From contig CM056379.1 in assembly GCA_029718625.1 (NCBI GenBank), positions 54,643,579 through 54,707,578 on the forward strand: a stretch of 64,000 nt of DNA, given 5' to 3'. The DNA is from Synaphobranchus kaupii. Taxonomy: Eukaryota > Chordata > Actinopteri > Anguilliformes > Synaphobranchidae. The translations under genes and the position numbers were made by a program. Numbering within the stretch: the stretch's first letter is position 1; every line of letters begins with the position of its first letter. Below are positions 21,838 to 35,300 of this stretch, piece by piece. The notes under the pieces were generated by a model. That model did no database searches, was not told where the DNA came from, and saw nothing but the letters and a program-made list of their open reading frames with translations.

Positions 21838-24629
21838 TATACTGTATATATACGTATATATACAACCAAAGTGTTTTACATAGTTTTATTCAATTAGAAA
21901 CATCATTGTCCTTGTAGTAGGTGACTGTCCTAAAATATGTTTTCTTTCATACAGTAAATATGACAATAGTGGTAAGATGTATTTTACATCTATATTAATT
22001 GAATACTAATACGATGGACCAGTGTTGTGATGTTTCATCCAGAGGAAACAAATGCATTAATTTGGCATTGTACCAAATACAAATAAACTCAAATTAAAAA
22101 AGCTATTATAAAACACAAGTGGGAGAGTAAGGCTGCTCTTACGATTGTCATGATTGTACAGCAAGAACAAGCTGTGGTCTACTGAGGAAACTGAAGAGAC
22201 ACTATTTATCAATCATAAATTACAGTAATAATTTCCCCCAAAATATATTGCAGCATAACATGAGAATTTTGGACATTGAAAATTGACAATTTTCTCACTG
22301 AATTTAGGTTAGTTTCCAACCTCTTGAAACTGGGTTCATCTTGAGGGGTTTTGAATTTTATCTATAGTGTACTGCTCGTCATGATACTATTTTCGAAATA
22401 CACTGTATCCACACACCTACTTATACCTGGATACACTCCTTTACAGTTGTAGTGAATAACTGAATAACATTATAAGCATCATACATAGTTTGCAACATGT
22501 ACAGTGTGTTGTTAAGGAGTTTGGCATGTGACCGGGAGGCTGTCACTTTGAATCCCAATTGGGTTATCAATGTTGTATCACTGAAGATACCTTACTTGGG
22601 CTGCTTTAGTAGGTATCCCAGTGTATAAACAGCTAATATGTAAACATAATTTGGCAGTTATCCCAGATGCTATCTACAAATAAAATAATGACACAATGAG
22701 CTGTTTTGGTCTTATTCAGAGCGCAACAGTTTTTCATTGGAAATACATGTATAGATATCCCAGCAGTAGGAAATACAAAATGCCCAAAATCAACATAGAC
22801 TACGCTGTTCAAACTCAAGTTTTTATATTCACAAAATGAATTTGGCTTATCACACCTAGTTTAATTCAGCTTGTATATGTGTGGATCATTTCATACTGAA
22901 TTCACGTGTGGGGTGGATTTTGGGCAAGAGGTAGGTTATCCTAGATAGAATCATAGTTTTTTTGTTTTGTTTTTTATATTTAAAAATAAATGGTGTAAGC
23001 CATCAAAATGTATTTAATGAATGACTTAGCAGCAAAACTTATTTTTGGTTATGATGTCTGTGTCAGGAATTGGATGTGAATAAGTTTATATCAGGAAATT
23101 CAGGATATCAATCTAAAATGATTTCTTGAACATTAGCTAAACTAAATTTTTAGAGGTAAATCTCTTAAGAAGTCAGTTCTTAAGAGATTTACCTTTAAAA
23201 ATTTAGTCACAATAATATAACAGAAAGTCCATCAATTTGTTAATTATAAATGAAGCATTTTTTTACATACACAGGGCATACATATCATACAGTCAAAAAC
23301 ACCCTGATGCCAGCTTTATGTTTAAATTAATTTATTTTTGTGTTCATTCCCATCCCATGCCTTTATGTGCAAAAAAAAAAACCTTTTTCTTTAAAAAAAA
23401 ATATGTACAATTAGAAAATAGTTGCATCATTTGACTACTGAGTTTATTACATGTTATATACATATAACTAAAATCTATGTTGACAATTTAATACATTCAC
23501 TGTAATACATTACGTATAATATTGGCACATTGAAATACATGCATTATCAAAAGCTGGATTGGATTTTTCATTATGCCTTTTCTTTTGAAATGAGCTGTGA
23601 CAAAAGGCACGTACGGTAGATAAGATTCAAAACAGCAAATCTAGGAGACTATCTCATAAACCACAATCCCTTTACTCAACACAATAGAAATTCCTCCCCA
23701 AACAATTATTCCTGGGTTCCAGCCCCTACAGAAATAAAATAAAAGCTTGTTTGTTGTTGTGTACTTTCAGACTAAAAAACGGTACATTCATAAATTTTGA
23801 AACAATAACATAAATCCCCATATACGCAGTCATGAAACTCAATCATTCAATCATTTTGCTGTTATGTGGCTTCACTAGCTTTACACTATTTGGGGTGAAA
23901 TATTAAAGAAAATTTATATCAGATGCTATAGTGATATATCAAACCAAAGTACCATCAAAAACCCATGGTGGCCGGTGAACTAGAAAAATATATGGAGAGT
24001 TGACATCTTTTGGTAGTTCTTTAAATCTTTTTTGGTTATTTGAAAAGGACTTGTTAATAAATGTGAAAAATACAGAAATGTGTAAACCCATTTAAATAAA
24101 TAAGTATGTGGGCGGCATCATAGTACAGTAGTTAAGGAGCTGATCTTATAACTCAGAAGCTACCATACTGTTACTGTATGGCAAATGGGAAATACTTCAA
24201 TTACAAAAGTCATTCTATCATAAGATTTACAGTTAAGAAATTCCTGATTTGTGTTTCTCGTTACCTGTTACCTGTGCATGTTACCGGTAGCTGTTACCTG
24301 TCATTACCTGTTACCTGTGCATTTTACATAAAATAGCTTTACAAAACAACTGCCAACAACAAGTTGATCTCCAATCTCTTTGTTTACTATCTGACTAATG
24401 TAACCAAAAGCCTTTGTTATAATAGGAATGGTTTTGTATGAAGTGCACAAAGGTAGCATGTTACCTTTTAAGAGACTATCAGCTTCTGGGTAATCCTTGT
24501 ATAAATATACACACTTGTTAATAATGATAAACAAGCAAAAACAGCTTCAGTTCACAAGAAACTTTCTGCCCCCTTTATTTCTTGCTCGCAGTGCACAAGT
24601 GGATAAGTATAAGCGAGCATGAAAATTAA
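21838..24629. other. Intergenic DNA between lrp2 and the mucin gene
   Basis: AT-rich sequence with no gene or transposon ends recognised, apart from the hairpin at 23141-23208. Homopolymer A runs occur at about 23371-23401. Confidence 0.5.
23141..23208. repeat. Long near-perfect hairpin (about 31-bp stem)
   Basis: ACTAAATTTTTAGAGGTAAA then TCTCTTAAGAA on the left pairs with its near-perfect inverse on the right around a five-base loop (GTCAG). A single-base length difference is the only mismatch I see. It could be a tiny foldback element or an RNA hairpin if transcribed. Confidence 0.75.
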
Positions 24630-25604
24630 AGGGTAAGTTCGCTATTTTGACCTTGGACCCTATTTGCGTCTGTCTTCCATGAACCTGACACATTGAGTCC
24701 ATTTTTTCGCTGATCGGTCCAGTATTGAGTTCGCTACAGATTTCCTGTAGGCTCTCACTGGGCTACAATAGAAGTCAACGGGGCAATTATAAATGTTATG
24801 GAAAAACAACGATAAATGTGCTTTCATGTACAATAAATGAGACGGGAAGCTCAGGGTGTATTGTTACCGGTCTCAGTATGCTCTCCTGTGAAATGTATCT
24901 CAATCCGAACATTTTTACGTGCTTGGCATGGCTTGGAAGTAAGCATTTCTCTGTTGCTTGTTTTCGCTGCTCCCGCGGAGTACTATGTGTCGGGGTAGGG
25001 GAGCGGGAAGGTGTGCCGGCCGTTTACGAAACTATCTATTTGAGCAGTCTGCGTTTGTTTACCTGCAGCAACGTAGGCTACACTTTGCACAAAAAAACTT
25101 GGATGATGGATTACTATAATGATTACGAAGACGAAGAATTTGATTTTGACTGACGTTACTGGGTACAGATTTGAGCCAGAATACACGGACACGGAACTAC
25201 AAGAGATGGATGGTAAGAGAGCAAGAGAAGAGAGAGAGGCTGAAGTTGCGCAGGTAATGTTATCCGAAGTCAGTGCGAGGTAGTGCGGTCGGAGAAATAG
25301 TTCTGTTTCAAATGGAACTGTTGTTTCAACGTTCGGTTTGCATTTGCGATAGCTTACATTTCACAGGAGAGCATACTGAGACCGTAAGAATACACACTGA
25401 GCTATAAAAGCACATTTATCGTTGTTTTTCCATAACATTTATAATTGCCCCGTTTACTTCTATTGTAGCCCAGTGAGAGCCTACAGGAAATCTGTAGCGA
25501 ACTCAATACTGGACCGATCAGCGAAAAAATGGACTCAATGGTGTCAGGTTCATGGAAGACAGACCGCAAATAGGGTCCCAGGTCCAAAATAGCGAACTTA
25601 CCCT
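24630..25604. mobile_element. TTAA-flanked element with about 280-bp inverted repeats
   Basis: A TTAA direct repeat (24626-24629 and 25605-25608) borders inverted ends that start AGGGTAAGTTCGCTATTTTG. The inverted repeats run about 280 bp, to CATTTCACAGGAGAGCATAC in the right arm. TTAA duplications are typical of Kolobok and piggyBac. The unique middle (about 24,950-25,310) has an acidic coding-like stretch, MMDYYNDYEDEEFDFD, then in another frame GYRFEPEYTDTELQEMDG. This may be a captured or relic first exon. No transposase catalytic domain was seen. Confidence 0.8.
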
Positions 25605-26096
25605 TTAAGAACATGAAAGAACGAGAGCGGTCTCCCAGATATGTGCAAGTGTGCTTGGAAACAGTGACATCTGTTGGATACAATGCACATTACATCTCAA
25701 CACCGATTCCTCATACTGTACAGTATGTATCCCACAAAAGGGTGAAATGAACGGAATCCAAAACACAGAAATGCAGTTCAATTTCTTTTACCACGATTTA
25801 GACAGAGAGCGAACTAACAGGTTAATCATCAATTCAATAAGTCAAGGCCAAATGTTCCATTAAAGATAATCACTTTAAAAACAACTGCCAATTGCACTGT
25901 GAAACAACAGGTTAACATTTCCTTATCAGTCTGTATATAACCCTACAATATTTTTATAACTTATGAAACAACAATGTTGCCGTTATAAATAATGTTAATT
26001 ATTTATAGAAAATACTTTACCCTGAAATTATAATTTTTTTTAAAAGGCACATTGGTGTTACATTGATCTGCCATGAACCTGTTGAAGTGGGCTGGG

Positions 26097-26102
26097 TTTA
26101 AT
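26097..26102 (-). promoter_or_regulatory. Possible muc13-like polyadenylation signal (ATTAAA)
   Basis: ATTAAA on the minus strand, about 116 bases beyond the stop codon. It is the nearest common variant signal I found; no AATAAA was noticed closer. Weak evidence. Confidence 0.3.
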
Positions 26103-26217
26103 AGGGAGGCCATGTTTACAGTGTAAGATGTCTCAGAGCGAATTGAAAAGAGGATTGAACGGAGTGTTGAATCCTCCCACAAAACCCCAGTGACCCCTCT
26201 CTCTTTTGCTGCTGGTC

Positions 26218-26349
26218 CTATTTGGTTCCACGTGCCTCATTGGAGATGAAGTGTGGGTTGTCCTGGCCTTGGACCAGATAGGAGTAGCGCGACTGGTTTT
26301 TGCCTGAGAAGGACCTCAGGTCTTCGTTGCTGAGATCGTAAGGGCCCAC
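26218..26349 (-). CDS. muc13: muc13-like last coding exon, tail C-terminus
   Basis: 44 codons including TAG, starting in phase 0 with VGPYDLSNEDLRSF and containing SRYSYLVQGQDNPHF, with Tyr residues that could be phosphorylated (inference). In the frame reached without correcting the upstream excess base, translation would instead stop about 36 codons into this exon with an unrelated peptide. Confidence 0.8.
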   Translation of the reverse strand: MGPYDLSNEDLRSFSGKNQSRYSYLVQGQDNPHFISNEARGTK

Positions 26350-29300
26350 CTGAAAAGCACCACACGATAGACCTCGTTAAGCTTTATGCCACTCACGTAC
26401 AACAATGGCTGACTGCACAAAGAGACAGCATGTGTGTGACAGTGTGTGTGTGTGTGAGACAGTGCATGTGTGCTTTTATGTGCGTGTGTGACAGTGCGCG
26501 TGTGTGTTTGTGTGTGTGCGACAGTGCACGTATGTTTGCGTGTGTGTATGTGTCTGTGTGTGTGTCTCACTAAAGGTAAGGCAAGGAAAGGTTATCCTCT
26601 ATCACTGGTTCAGAGTACAATGAACATCCCAAAAATACAGCAGGTGAGTATCATATCATGACATGCCTGCACCTTCAGGGCTGTTCTACTGCCTGAAAAG
26701 GGCCAAACAAATCACTCTCGAGAGATAATGGACTCGAATCACATGCTGTTCAACTACATTGGGAACAACAAGCAGCCCCAGTCAAAAGATCTGGCTTCAT
26801 CCAGGCCACAGGGACTCAAAAGCCACACCCCCGAGTTTTCCCAAAGACAGCGGGCACACTGCTAGAAAGGAGAAAGGGGAGCTCAGGGCGCGGCGCTCGT
26901 GTTTTATTACCACTCCGTTTCCAGGGCGCTCTCTGGCCACCAGGGCCCGCGTGCTGCCGCTCTCCGTCATCTCCAAATTGGATGGGGTCCCAGTTGGCGT
27001 TGAGGTTGGTGTTGGCCCGCGGGATCTTGGGTACTTGAGAGCTGGACCAGGTGGTCCTGGTCTCCTGAGCAGGGGGGTATGGACTGTTGTAGTCTGACCC
27101 CTTCTTATTTGTCCTGGAAACACAAGCCGCAAGGTTAGAAAGTACACTGTTGTCTTCTCGCAGGGCCTGAGAGGGGTGGGATTCTGTAGGGTTTATGGGC
27201 TAAAAGGGGCACTGAGACTCTGTAACAATGGGGCATCGGACTGTATGCAGGGATACTAGGCTGTACATACAGTAGGTTTATGTAAGGCTGTTTAGATATG
27301 AGGTTTCATAGGGTGTTGGGTACCAGGAGCTGTTTAGATTAGATAACACTCAATCTCTACTGATGTTAAAATGGCAGCACTATTTTCATGCATTGACATC
27401 CTTTGGGCCACCCCACTGCTCTATGATTCTGTGTAAGGGGAAACAGGGGGTGTAACAGCTAAGTTAGGTGCATATGCCTACAGGTTAGCTATAGGTATGC
27501 GTAGATAGGACATATCAAATGGTGTAAGACAATGGGAGCTGTACACATTTAGAAGGCATCATGTGCCTGTGCAGAAAGGACAGGGTCATTCTGGGTCTTC
27601 AGCCCACCTGCAGTAGTAGAGGACAAAAGCTAACAGCGTGATAAGCATCAATCCACCCAGTACACAGGAGATCACCACCACAGCCAGCAGGGACGCTACA
27701 GAAAGCACACAGAAACACAGGTCAGTGTGAGGGAGAAATACTCCAATACAGACCGCAATCATTTTCAGCAGCTACACTGAGGTACAGGGAGCAGTGCTGC
27801 TCAGAACATACGGCCTGTAATCAGTTGTTATCAAGATTGATGGGAATGTGAGGTTTCATGAATCCACTGTGGGTGGAGATACTCTAGAGACAGACTGCCT
27901 GTCACTGACTCATATAGACCAGTGAAATGGTTTTTCTCTGTGTTCCAAAAATACTGCAACTGCTTAAAATCGCTGGATAACACAGCATGCGTTTGCTCCA
28001 TCAGTTTTGGGATTAGCTAGCTATCACTGAAATTAGGCTCAAACCTACATAGAGCAGTGGCGTACCGTGGGATGTAGAACCAGGCCTTCAGGAACGTTAC
28101 CTTAAAATGGAGGATAACTCGCAACCTGTTCCCATTCACATTTCTTGATTATTGTAACATTTGTATGTAGTGGCGGCCGGTATGGAGACATTAGCTTTTA
28201 ACTGAACAGTACCCTCAACCTGTTTCTCTTTATTTTTCTTGATTAACAATCAAACAATTAATTTTTTTAATAATCAAGACCAATACGTAGCCTATAGTGA
28301 TTAAGAAATGATAATGACAAAGAGATAACTACAATGTGAGATTGTTTCACAAGGATGGCAAAAATCTGAATGATTAATTTGAGAAACAATTCCAAAGCTT
28401 TTGCTTTATCATATCTCACGTTGTAGTGTGTTTCCTCTAATCACAATACAGAATGTAATTCATTTTAAGATGGCACTCAATTTAGTCAAAAAGGAATTAA
28501 ACGTTAGACAGGACATTTTTAAAGAGCAAAACCTCTGGTTAAGTTTATCGGACCAGCATTGAGCGCAACGCATAGTTCAGGTTGAAAAATGAATTTATGA
28601 AATTCATTGCTGTTTCACAAGCATTTAAACTCCAGAATATTTGCATGACATATTGTCATCTTAAATGTGGATATAGGGAAAAACTACACAATTTTATGAT
28701 GCAAAGAACAATAATGCTATCTCAAAATTAATTGGTAATAATTTTGCCTATTGGTCTCGGTTATTGAGCGAGTCAATTGTTTGATCGTTTACAGGCAAAG
28801 TACACGGAAACAGCTTGAGAGCAATTGTCCGTTAAAAGGCAAGGTTACTGACGGCCTGTTCTAGATCCCAATGTACACCAGTGATACAGACTAATATTCT
28901 CTGTGAATCTGAAACATTTTACATATTACTAGTTAGTAGTATTTATGCTTATGTTTTATAATACAGAAACAGCAATAACGGAAGGTTTTATTATACACTG
29001 AGTAAATACAATTTCTTGCAGCACTTACAGTCGTTGCAGTTAAATCCAGAATAGCCAAATGAACATCTAAAATGAGAAAAGGTACCTTGGGTTACATTAC
29101 GTCATCAGGACCATACAAATCCTGTTAAGATGTGGTAGGAGATCTGCAGACAAACTTTCAACACCATACGAAGTTGAATTCTGACAGCACAGGGTGGTGC
29201 CAATGAGTGAAATGCAAGAACGACACGGACTTAACTTAACACAAATTAACAGTACTCACCGGGAACAGATGTTGTTCACTTGTTCCATGCCACTGGGACA

Positions 29301-32300
29301 AGCTGTGGGAGTGAGGATGAAGCTGTTAGAAAAGCAGAGCTGGAAGGATCAGAGTGACCAGCAGAGAAACCGTCCATCCCCAACATTGCAGACCAAATTT
29401 GGCACTGCACTAAGCTTCATTTTCACAATGGTCCACGGATAAACTAGCCATGAGGTAATTATCGGCCCATCTTTGGAACCCACGGCCGACAGAATTCAAA
29501 TCTTTTCCGACTTTGGGGCCTTTATGAAACCAATCTTCATACAAACGCAGGCCCAGGGTCTTGTCGTGAAATTAGCGCGATTTAATAAAATAAGGAGGAC
29601 AACATGACTGTGTTTTTATTGTTGCACTGTGGTGCCAGGGAGGGAGACCAGCGGCTCCATTTGGCAGAGGGAGTGCCCAGGAACCCGGGAAAAAGGCTTT
29701 TTGTTTGGGTCTGCTCTCTGCACACAAGCCCTTCTTTAGAGTGTATCCATAGAAACTACTGGGTCTCAAAAGAATACAGTAAACTGGTAAATAAACGAGC
29801 CATCTTGGGGTGCCAAGTCCACAGGCAACTAGTACTGGTGCAACACTTCACCCTGACCTTGCTCTCTGTCTCGTTATTTCTTGTTATCTCATTATCTCTC
29901 TCTCTCACTCTCTTTCTTTTCTGCTCTCTTTTTTTAAAAGGCCAACAGACATGGCCATTTTTGCAGTTCCTGCTGTTCCTGTTCTTGACAACTTTTTAAA
30001 AAGGCCAATCATTGCCAAGCAACAACCGACACCTGTCACGTGAAATGTGAAAATCGCATAGGCCCAATTGCAGCTCATTAAAATGAAGTGAGTGTGATCT
30101 TCTTCCTTTGCTAATCACATGCTGTTGCCCAGCAAACTTACAGTGCACATCTGACCTTCTTCCTACTTATCCGGTCATCCTGATTCTACAGGGCCTGCCT
30201 TGCAGCAATGGAAGCCAATCAGCTTTTTTCAAGGTAAAACACTTGTGCACCATCTGGGACTTACATCCAGAGTCCAGGGGTCCAGTGATCCAGACATTAT
30301 ATTAGCTGAGCATCTATGCACCCAGCCTAAGTGCTAAATGTGCACGCTCACAGACACACACACACACACACACACCCCAATACTCCCCACAAATGTGACA
30401 GACTTCCTGCAACACTCACTGACCTGAGCAGATTCTTTCTGTGAACTTTGACTTGATGTAGCCAGACTTGCAGGTACAACTCACAATGCCATCAAGGCTA
30501 TCACAGGTTGTCGTATCCTCATCACAAGGGCCTGAATTTTGTTCGCATGGTTTGAGAACTGTGGACAGCGCCAGAGAGGAGAACAAACCAGTCAGTCTAA
30601 TGCAACAATTCCAATATGAAGGCATCTTGCTTTCAACATCTGTTTCAAAGTGTCAGCGGTTACTAAATAGACAAAAAAAAAGTGTCATGTGACAACATGT
30701 TAAATGTTAAACAACTTATCAACTTTTTTGCTGCACCAAAATATTCCCAAATACTGCACTGATCTCTATTTAGCCTCTCATAACGGGCACAGACAGACCG
30801 TATCCGACATGTAGACATGCCTGCAAACGCAAAGGTGACGATTTGCGGTTTCAAATTAAAAATTAAGAATAAGGGCCATACCTGTGAGATTTGCCATTCC
30901 GAGTATGCCACAGTTGTCCGTGCAATCGATGGCCTCATTTAAGGCAGTCAGAAAGGACTTCTCGGTGGCATCGGACTTGGCATTGTAAATGTTGTCCACA
31001 GTTGCCACCACGCTGCCTTTTCTATAGTCCAAAGAGAGGCAATCAGTTCAATCCCTTTGAGCGCTTCTCATGAGGGGATCTCCCTTTCACTGCTCAGAGC
31101 TTTTCCCTGAAAACCCCTGTACATCTTGTCTGACTTTATGAAGGAGTTCAGCAAATCAATATCAAGTGTAATAACAGATTAAACACAAACAAACTACAGG
31201 CACATAAAAACCAAAGAGCGTGCATGCAAATTATTGTCAAATTGTACACTTAAAATCCATGACAGTAATCCCGAATAGTGCCATTTTATTTTCCTTGCGG
31301 TGACATATAAGGAAGATCGGATATACATTCATCATTTGCACTCACCTGAGTTCCAGGACTTTGGATTCAATATAAGTTGGGTCGGATGACAATGCCTCTC
31401 TCAGCTAAAAATGTGCATGTAAGAAGGTGCATTATTTCACTGGTATGTTACAGTGTCTCAACAAATTCAGGACGCCACAATGAATATGATGATTGTTTGC
31501 TTAGCCTCCCATCATCTTTATCCGGTGCAACTTACTGCGCATAGCTTCCTTCTACTTATTATTCATCTATACAGCTGGATATTCATTGAAGCACTTTAGG
31601 TTGTATGATCTGCTCAGGTATAAAAGCAATGCTTCACTCAGGAATCATAGCTATTTAACCCTCTGCCTGCAAGAGCAGATCACTGACCACAAGGACAAAC
31701 TGCCACACATCTCTCAGGTACAGTGAAATTCCAGTATAATCATTAGACACTTCACATCCTGCTCTCAGCTCAATAAACTGGACATGTGGCAATATGCACA
31801 CCGGTCTATGAGGTGCTATGCCTTACAAATTGTGCTAAGGAATAAATACACACAGACAAAATTTTACAGAGCCTTCCTGGAAAAACATGTCCCTTACCGC
31901 AGCTGTTATGTTTTCTGCCGTTTTCTGAAATATTTCTGATTCAGAGTTTTCCATTCCTTGCTGAAAGACCGTTGTAAAACGCAGGTCGACAGGAAAGACC
32001 TTAGCTGAAATTGAAAGAAGTACAGGGTGCTATGATCAGTTTGCCTTCCTTGAGTAGACCAAAACTAGAATCAAATTGAATGCCGGGTATTCAAAAAAAA
32101 AAAAAAAAGTTCAAGGAGCAAGAATCAATTCCAGGATTCACTGGTCTAGTAGATGTTCATCACTGCTTGAAAACTCCAAGCCACAAGAATAATAGCCCGG
32201 GTTTAAATCATCGTTTCATCTGACATGTGAAGGGCCTACTGGTAGGGCCTACCTGTCACACAGCTGTCCCCAGAGAAGAATGACCCAGGAAAACACTGGC

Positions 32301-35300
32301 AGGTGGATCCATTAAACAATTCTATGCAGGTGCTACCAAATGGACAAGGATTCAAGGTGCAGGCTGCAGAAAGGGAAAAATATCAGCAGGCTATTCAGCA
32401 AAAAGATTAAGGGCCTGATTTACTAAGACCTTTAGCACACGCAAAACTAATAACACAGCCAATGACTGGTACCAAACCAATACCATGACAATTCACTGGT
32501 TGTGTATTGGTTTTGTGTGTGCTTAAAGGTTTTGCACACGCTAACTGTCTTATTAAATCAGGCCCTAAGTGTTTAGCGTATGTTGTTTTCCACCTTGATA
32601 GTGGTGATTTAATGACAATAACCTGCATGTATCCCTTCACAAAATATCCACATTTTGTCATACTTCATTGATATTGCATACGATTTATTGCTTTGTACAT
32701 ATCTAAATAGCCATGCATTGAGTTTACTGAGTGCACACCTGATGGCTTCGTGGTGGGGGGGACAGTAGTTGCAGTAGTGCTTGGCTCTGTCTCATTTGGG
32801 TGGATGCTGGTGGCATTGGACCCTGGGGTTGGGGAGGTCATCGGTGGGGGGCTGGTTGAGTTTATTTCTGGACTGCCTGTAGCTGTAGGTCAAACATTAA
32901 ATCATTTTACTGAGGTAATTTAGGCACCATTAAAAAAAAGCAACTAATCAGATCAGCTGAGCCAGTTAGCAATAAAAAGCAATGTAGGCAGATCAGCCAG
33001 GGAGATTGAAAGACTACAACCCAAAGGTCCTCCATTATTGATGAAATACAGCCTTGAACAGATGATGCATGCGCAGTCAATGGAAAGCTTTGGGGGCATA
33101 TATTTATATATATATATGAAATCCCTTCACAAAATATTCAGTTTTTGTCATACTTCATTGATATTGCATACGATTTATTACTTTGTACATATCTAAATAG
33201 CCATGCATTGAGTTTACTGAGTGCACACCTGATGACCCAATGGTGGGACTCTGTGTGGTGGTGAGGACAGTAGTTGCAGTAGTGCTTGACTCTGTCGTTG
33301 GTGTGGTGCTGATTGTGGTGGTTCCTGTAGATGTAGGTCAAACGAAAAATCATTTTAGTGAAGTAATTTAGTCACCGTTAAGAAAAATCAACTAATCAGA
33401 TCAGCTGAGGCAGTTAGCAATAACAACCAATGGAGACAGATCAGCCAGGGAGATTGAAAGACTACAACCTAAAGGTCCTCCATTATTGATGAAATACAGC
33501 CTTGAACAGATGATGCATGCGCAGTCAATGGAAAGCTTTGGGGGCATATATTTATAAATATATATGAAATCCCTTCACAAAATATTCAGTTTTTGTCATA
33601 CTTCATTGATATTGCATACGATTTATTACTTTGTACATATCTAAATAGCCATGCATTGAGTTTACTGAGTGCACACCTGATGGCCCAATGGTGGGACTCT
33701 GTGTGGTGGTGAGGACAGTAGTTGCAGTAGTTGCAGTAGTGCTTGACTCTGTCGTTGGTGTGGTGCTGATTGTGGTGGTTCCTGTAGATGTAGGTCAAAC
33801 GAAAAATCATTTTAGTGAAGTAATTTAGTCACCGTTAAGAAAAATCAACTAATCAGATCAGCTGAGGCAGTTAGCAATAGCAACCAATGGAGACATCAGC
33901 CAGGGAGATTGAAAGACTACAACCTAAAGGTCCTCCATTATTGATGAAATACAGCCTTGAACAGATGATGCATGGGCAGTCAATGGAAAGCTTTGGGGGC
34001 ATATATATATATGTATATATACAGTTGAAGTCCGTCGTTTGCATACACTTAAGTTGAAGTCATTTAAACTAAGTTTTAACCACTCCACAGATTTTATGTT
34101 AGCAAACTATAGTGTTGGCAAGTCAATTAGGACATATACTTTGTGCATGACACAAGTAATTTTTCCAACAATTGTTTACAGACAGATTATTTCACTTTTA
34201 ATTCACTATATCACAATTCCAGTGGGTCAGAAGTTTATATACACTAAGTTGACTGTCCCTTTAAATTTTAATATTTGGTCGCATATCCTTTGGCTTTGCA
34301 TGCCATGACTTCCTGATGTCTGAGACCCAGCAACATCAAAAGACTCTTTATATCTTATTTTCTGGTACTCTTACAAGCGATACTATAACATCTCTGCATT
34401 TGAATGGATCTCTATGGGAATTGGGGGGTGGGACTAGATTTAGCTGTAAATTACACTGGAACAGTATGGAAACACATGGTTGGCTAAATGGCTCTAAGTC
34501 ATCAAGGGTATGTCGTATCAAACAAGCCTTAAATCATCACTCTGCTGCCAGGAATACAGTAGATATGGATGGATAACTTGAAGGGTTTCTTCTCCTGACT
34601 TATTTTTCCATAGAGTTCAATAGGAAAATTTGTCAGGAGAAACAACCCTTAAAGTGATCCATCCATATCTACTGCATATCTGGCAGCAGAGTGATAGTTT
34701 GAGGCTTGTTTGATACCTCAGACCCTTGATGACTTACAGCCATTTTACCAATCATGTATTCCATACTGTTCCAGCATAATTTACAGCAAAATCTAGTCCC
34801 ACCCCCCAATTCCCATAGAGATCCATTCAAATGCAGACACATTATAGTATCGCTTGTAAGAGTACCAGAAAATAAAATATCAAGAGTCTTTTGATGTTGT
34901 TGGGTCACAGACATCAGGAAGTCATGACATGCAAAGGCATGCGACCAAATAATAAAAATTTAAAGGCACATTCAACTTAGTGTATGTAAACTTATGGCCC
35001 ACTGGAATTGTGATATAGTGAATTAAAATTTAAATAATCTGTCTGTAAACAATTGTTGGAAAAATTACTTGTGTCATGCACAAAGTAGATGTCCTAACTG
35101 ACTTGCCAACACTATAGTTTGTTAATATGAAATCTGTGGAGAGGTTAAGAATGAGTTTTAATGACTTCAACCTAAGTGTATTTAAACTTCCGACTTCAAC
35201 TGTATATATATATATATATGATCCCTTCACAAAATATCCTGTTTTTGTCATACTTCATTGATATTGCATACGATTTATTACTTTGTACATATCTAAATAG

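Noticed and set aside
26316..26570. His/Thr-rich open frame on the minus strand
   Set aside because: It is the translation of a (GT)n microsatellite running into the last mucin exon. No coding signal beyond the repeat.
26797..27147. Single 116-codon minus-strand frame covering the tail exon
   Set aside because: Only its middle part looks like mucin tail; both ends run through splice sites into intron sequence. The exon model explains it better.
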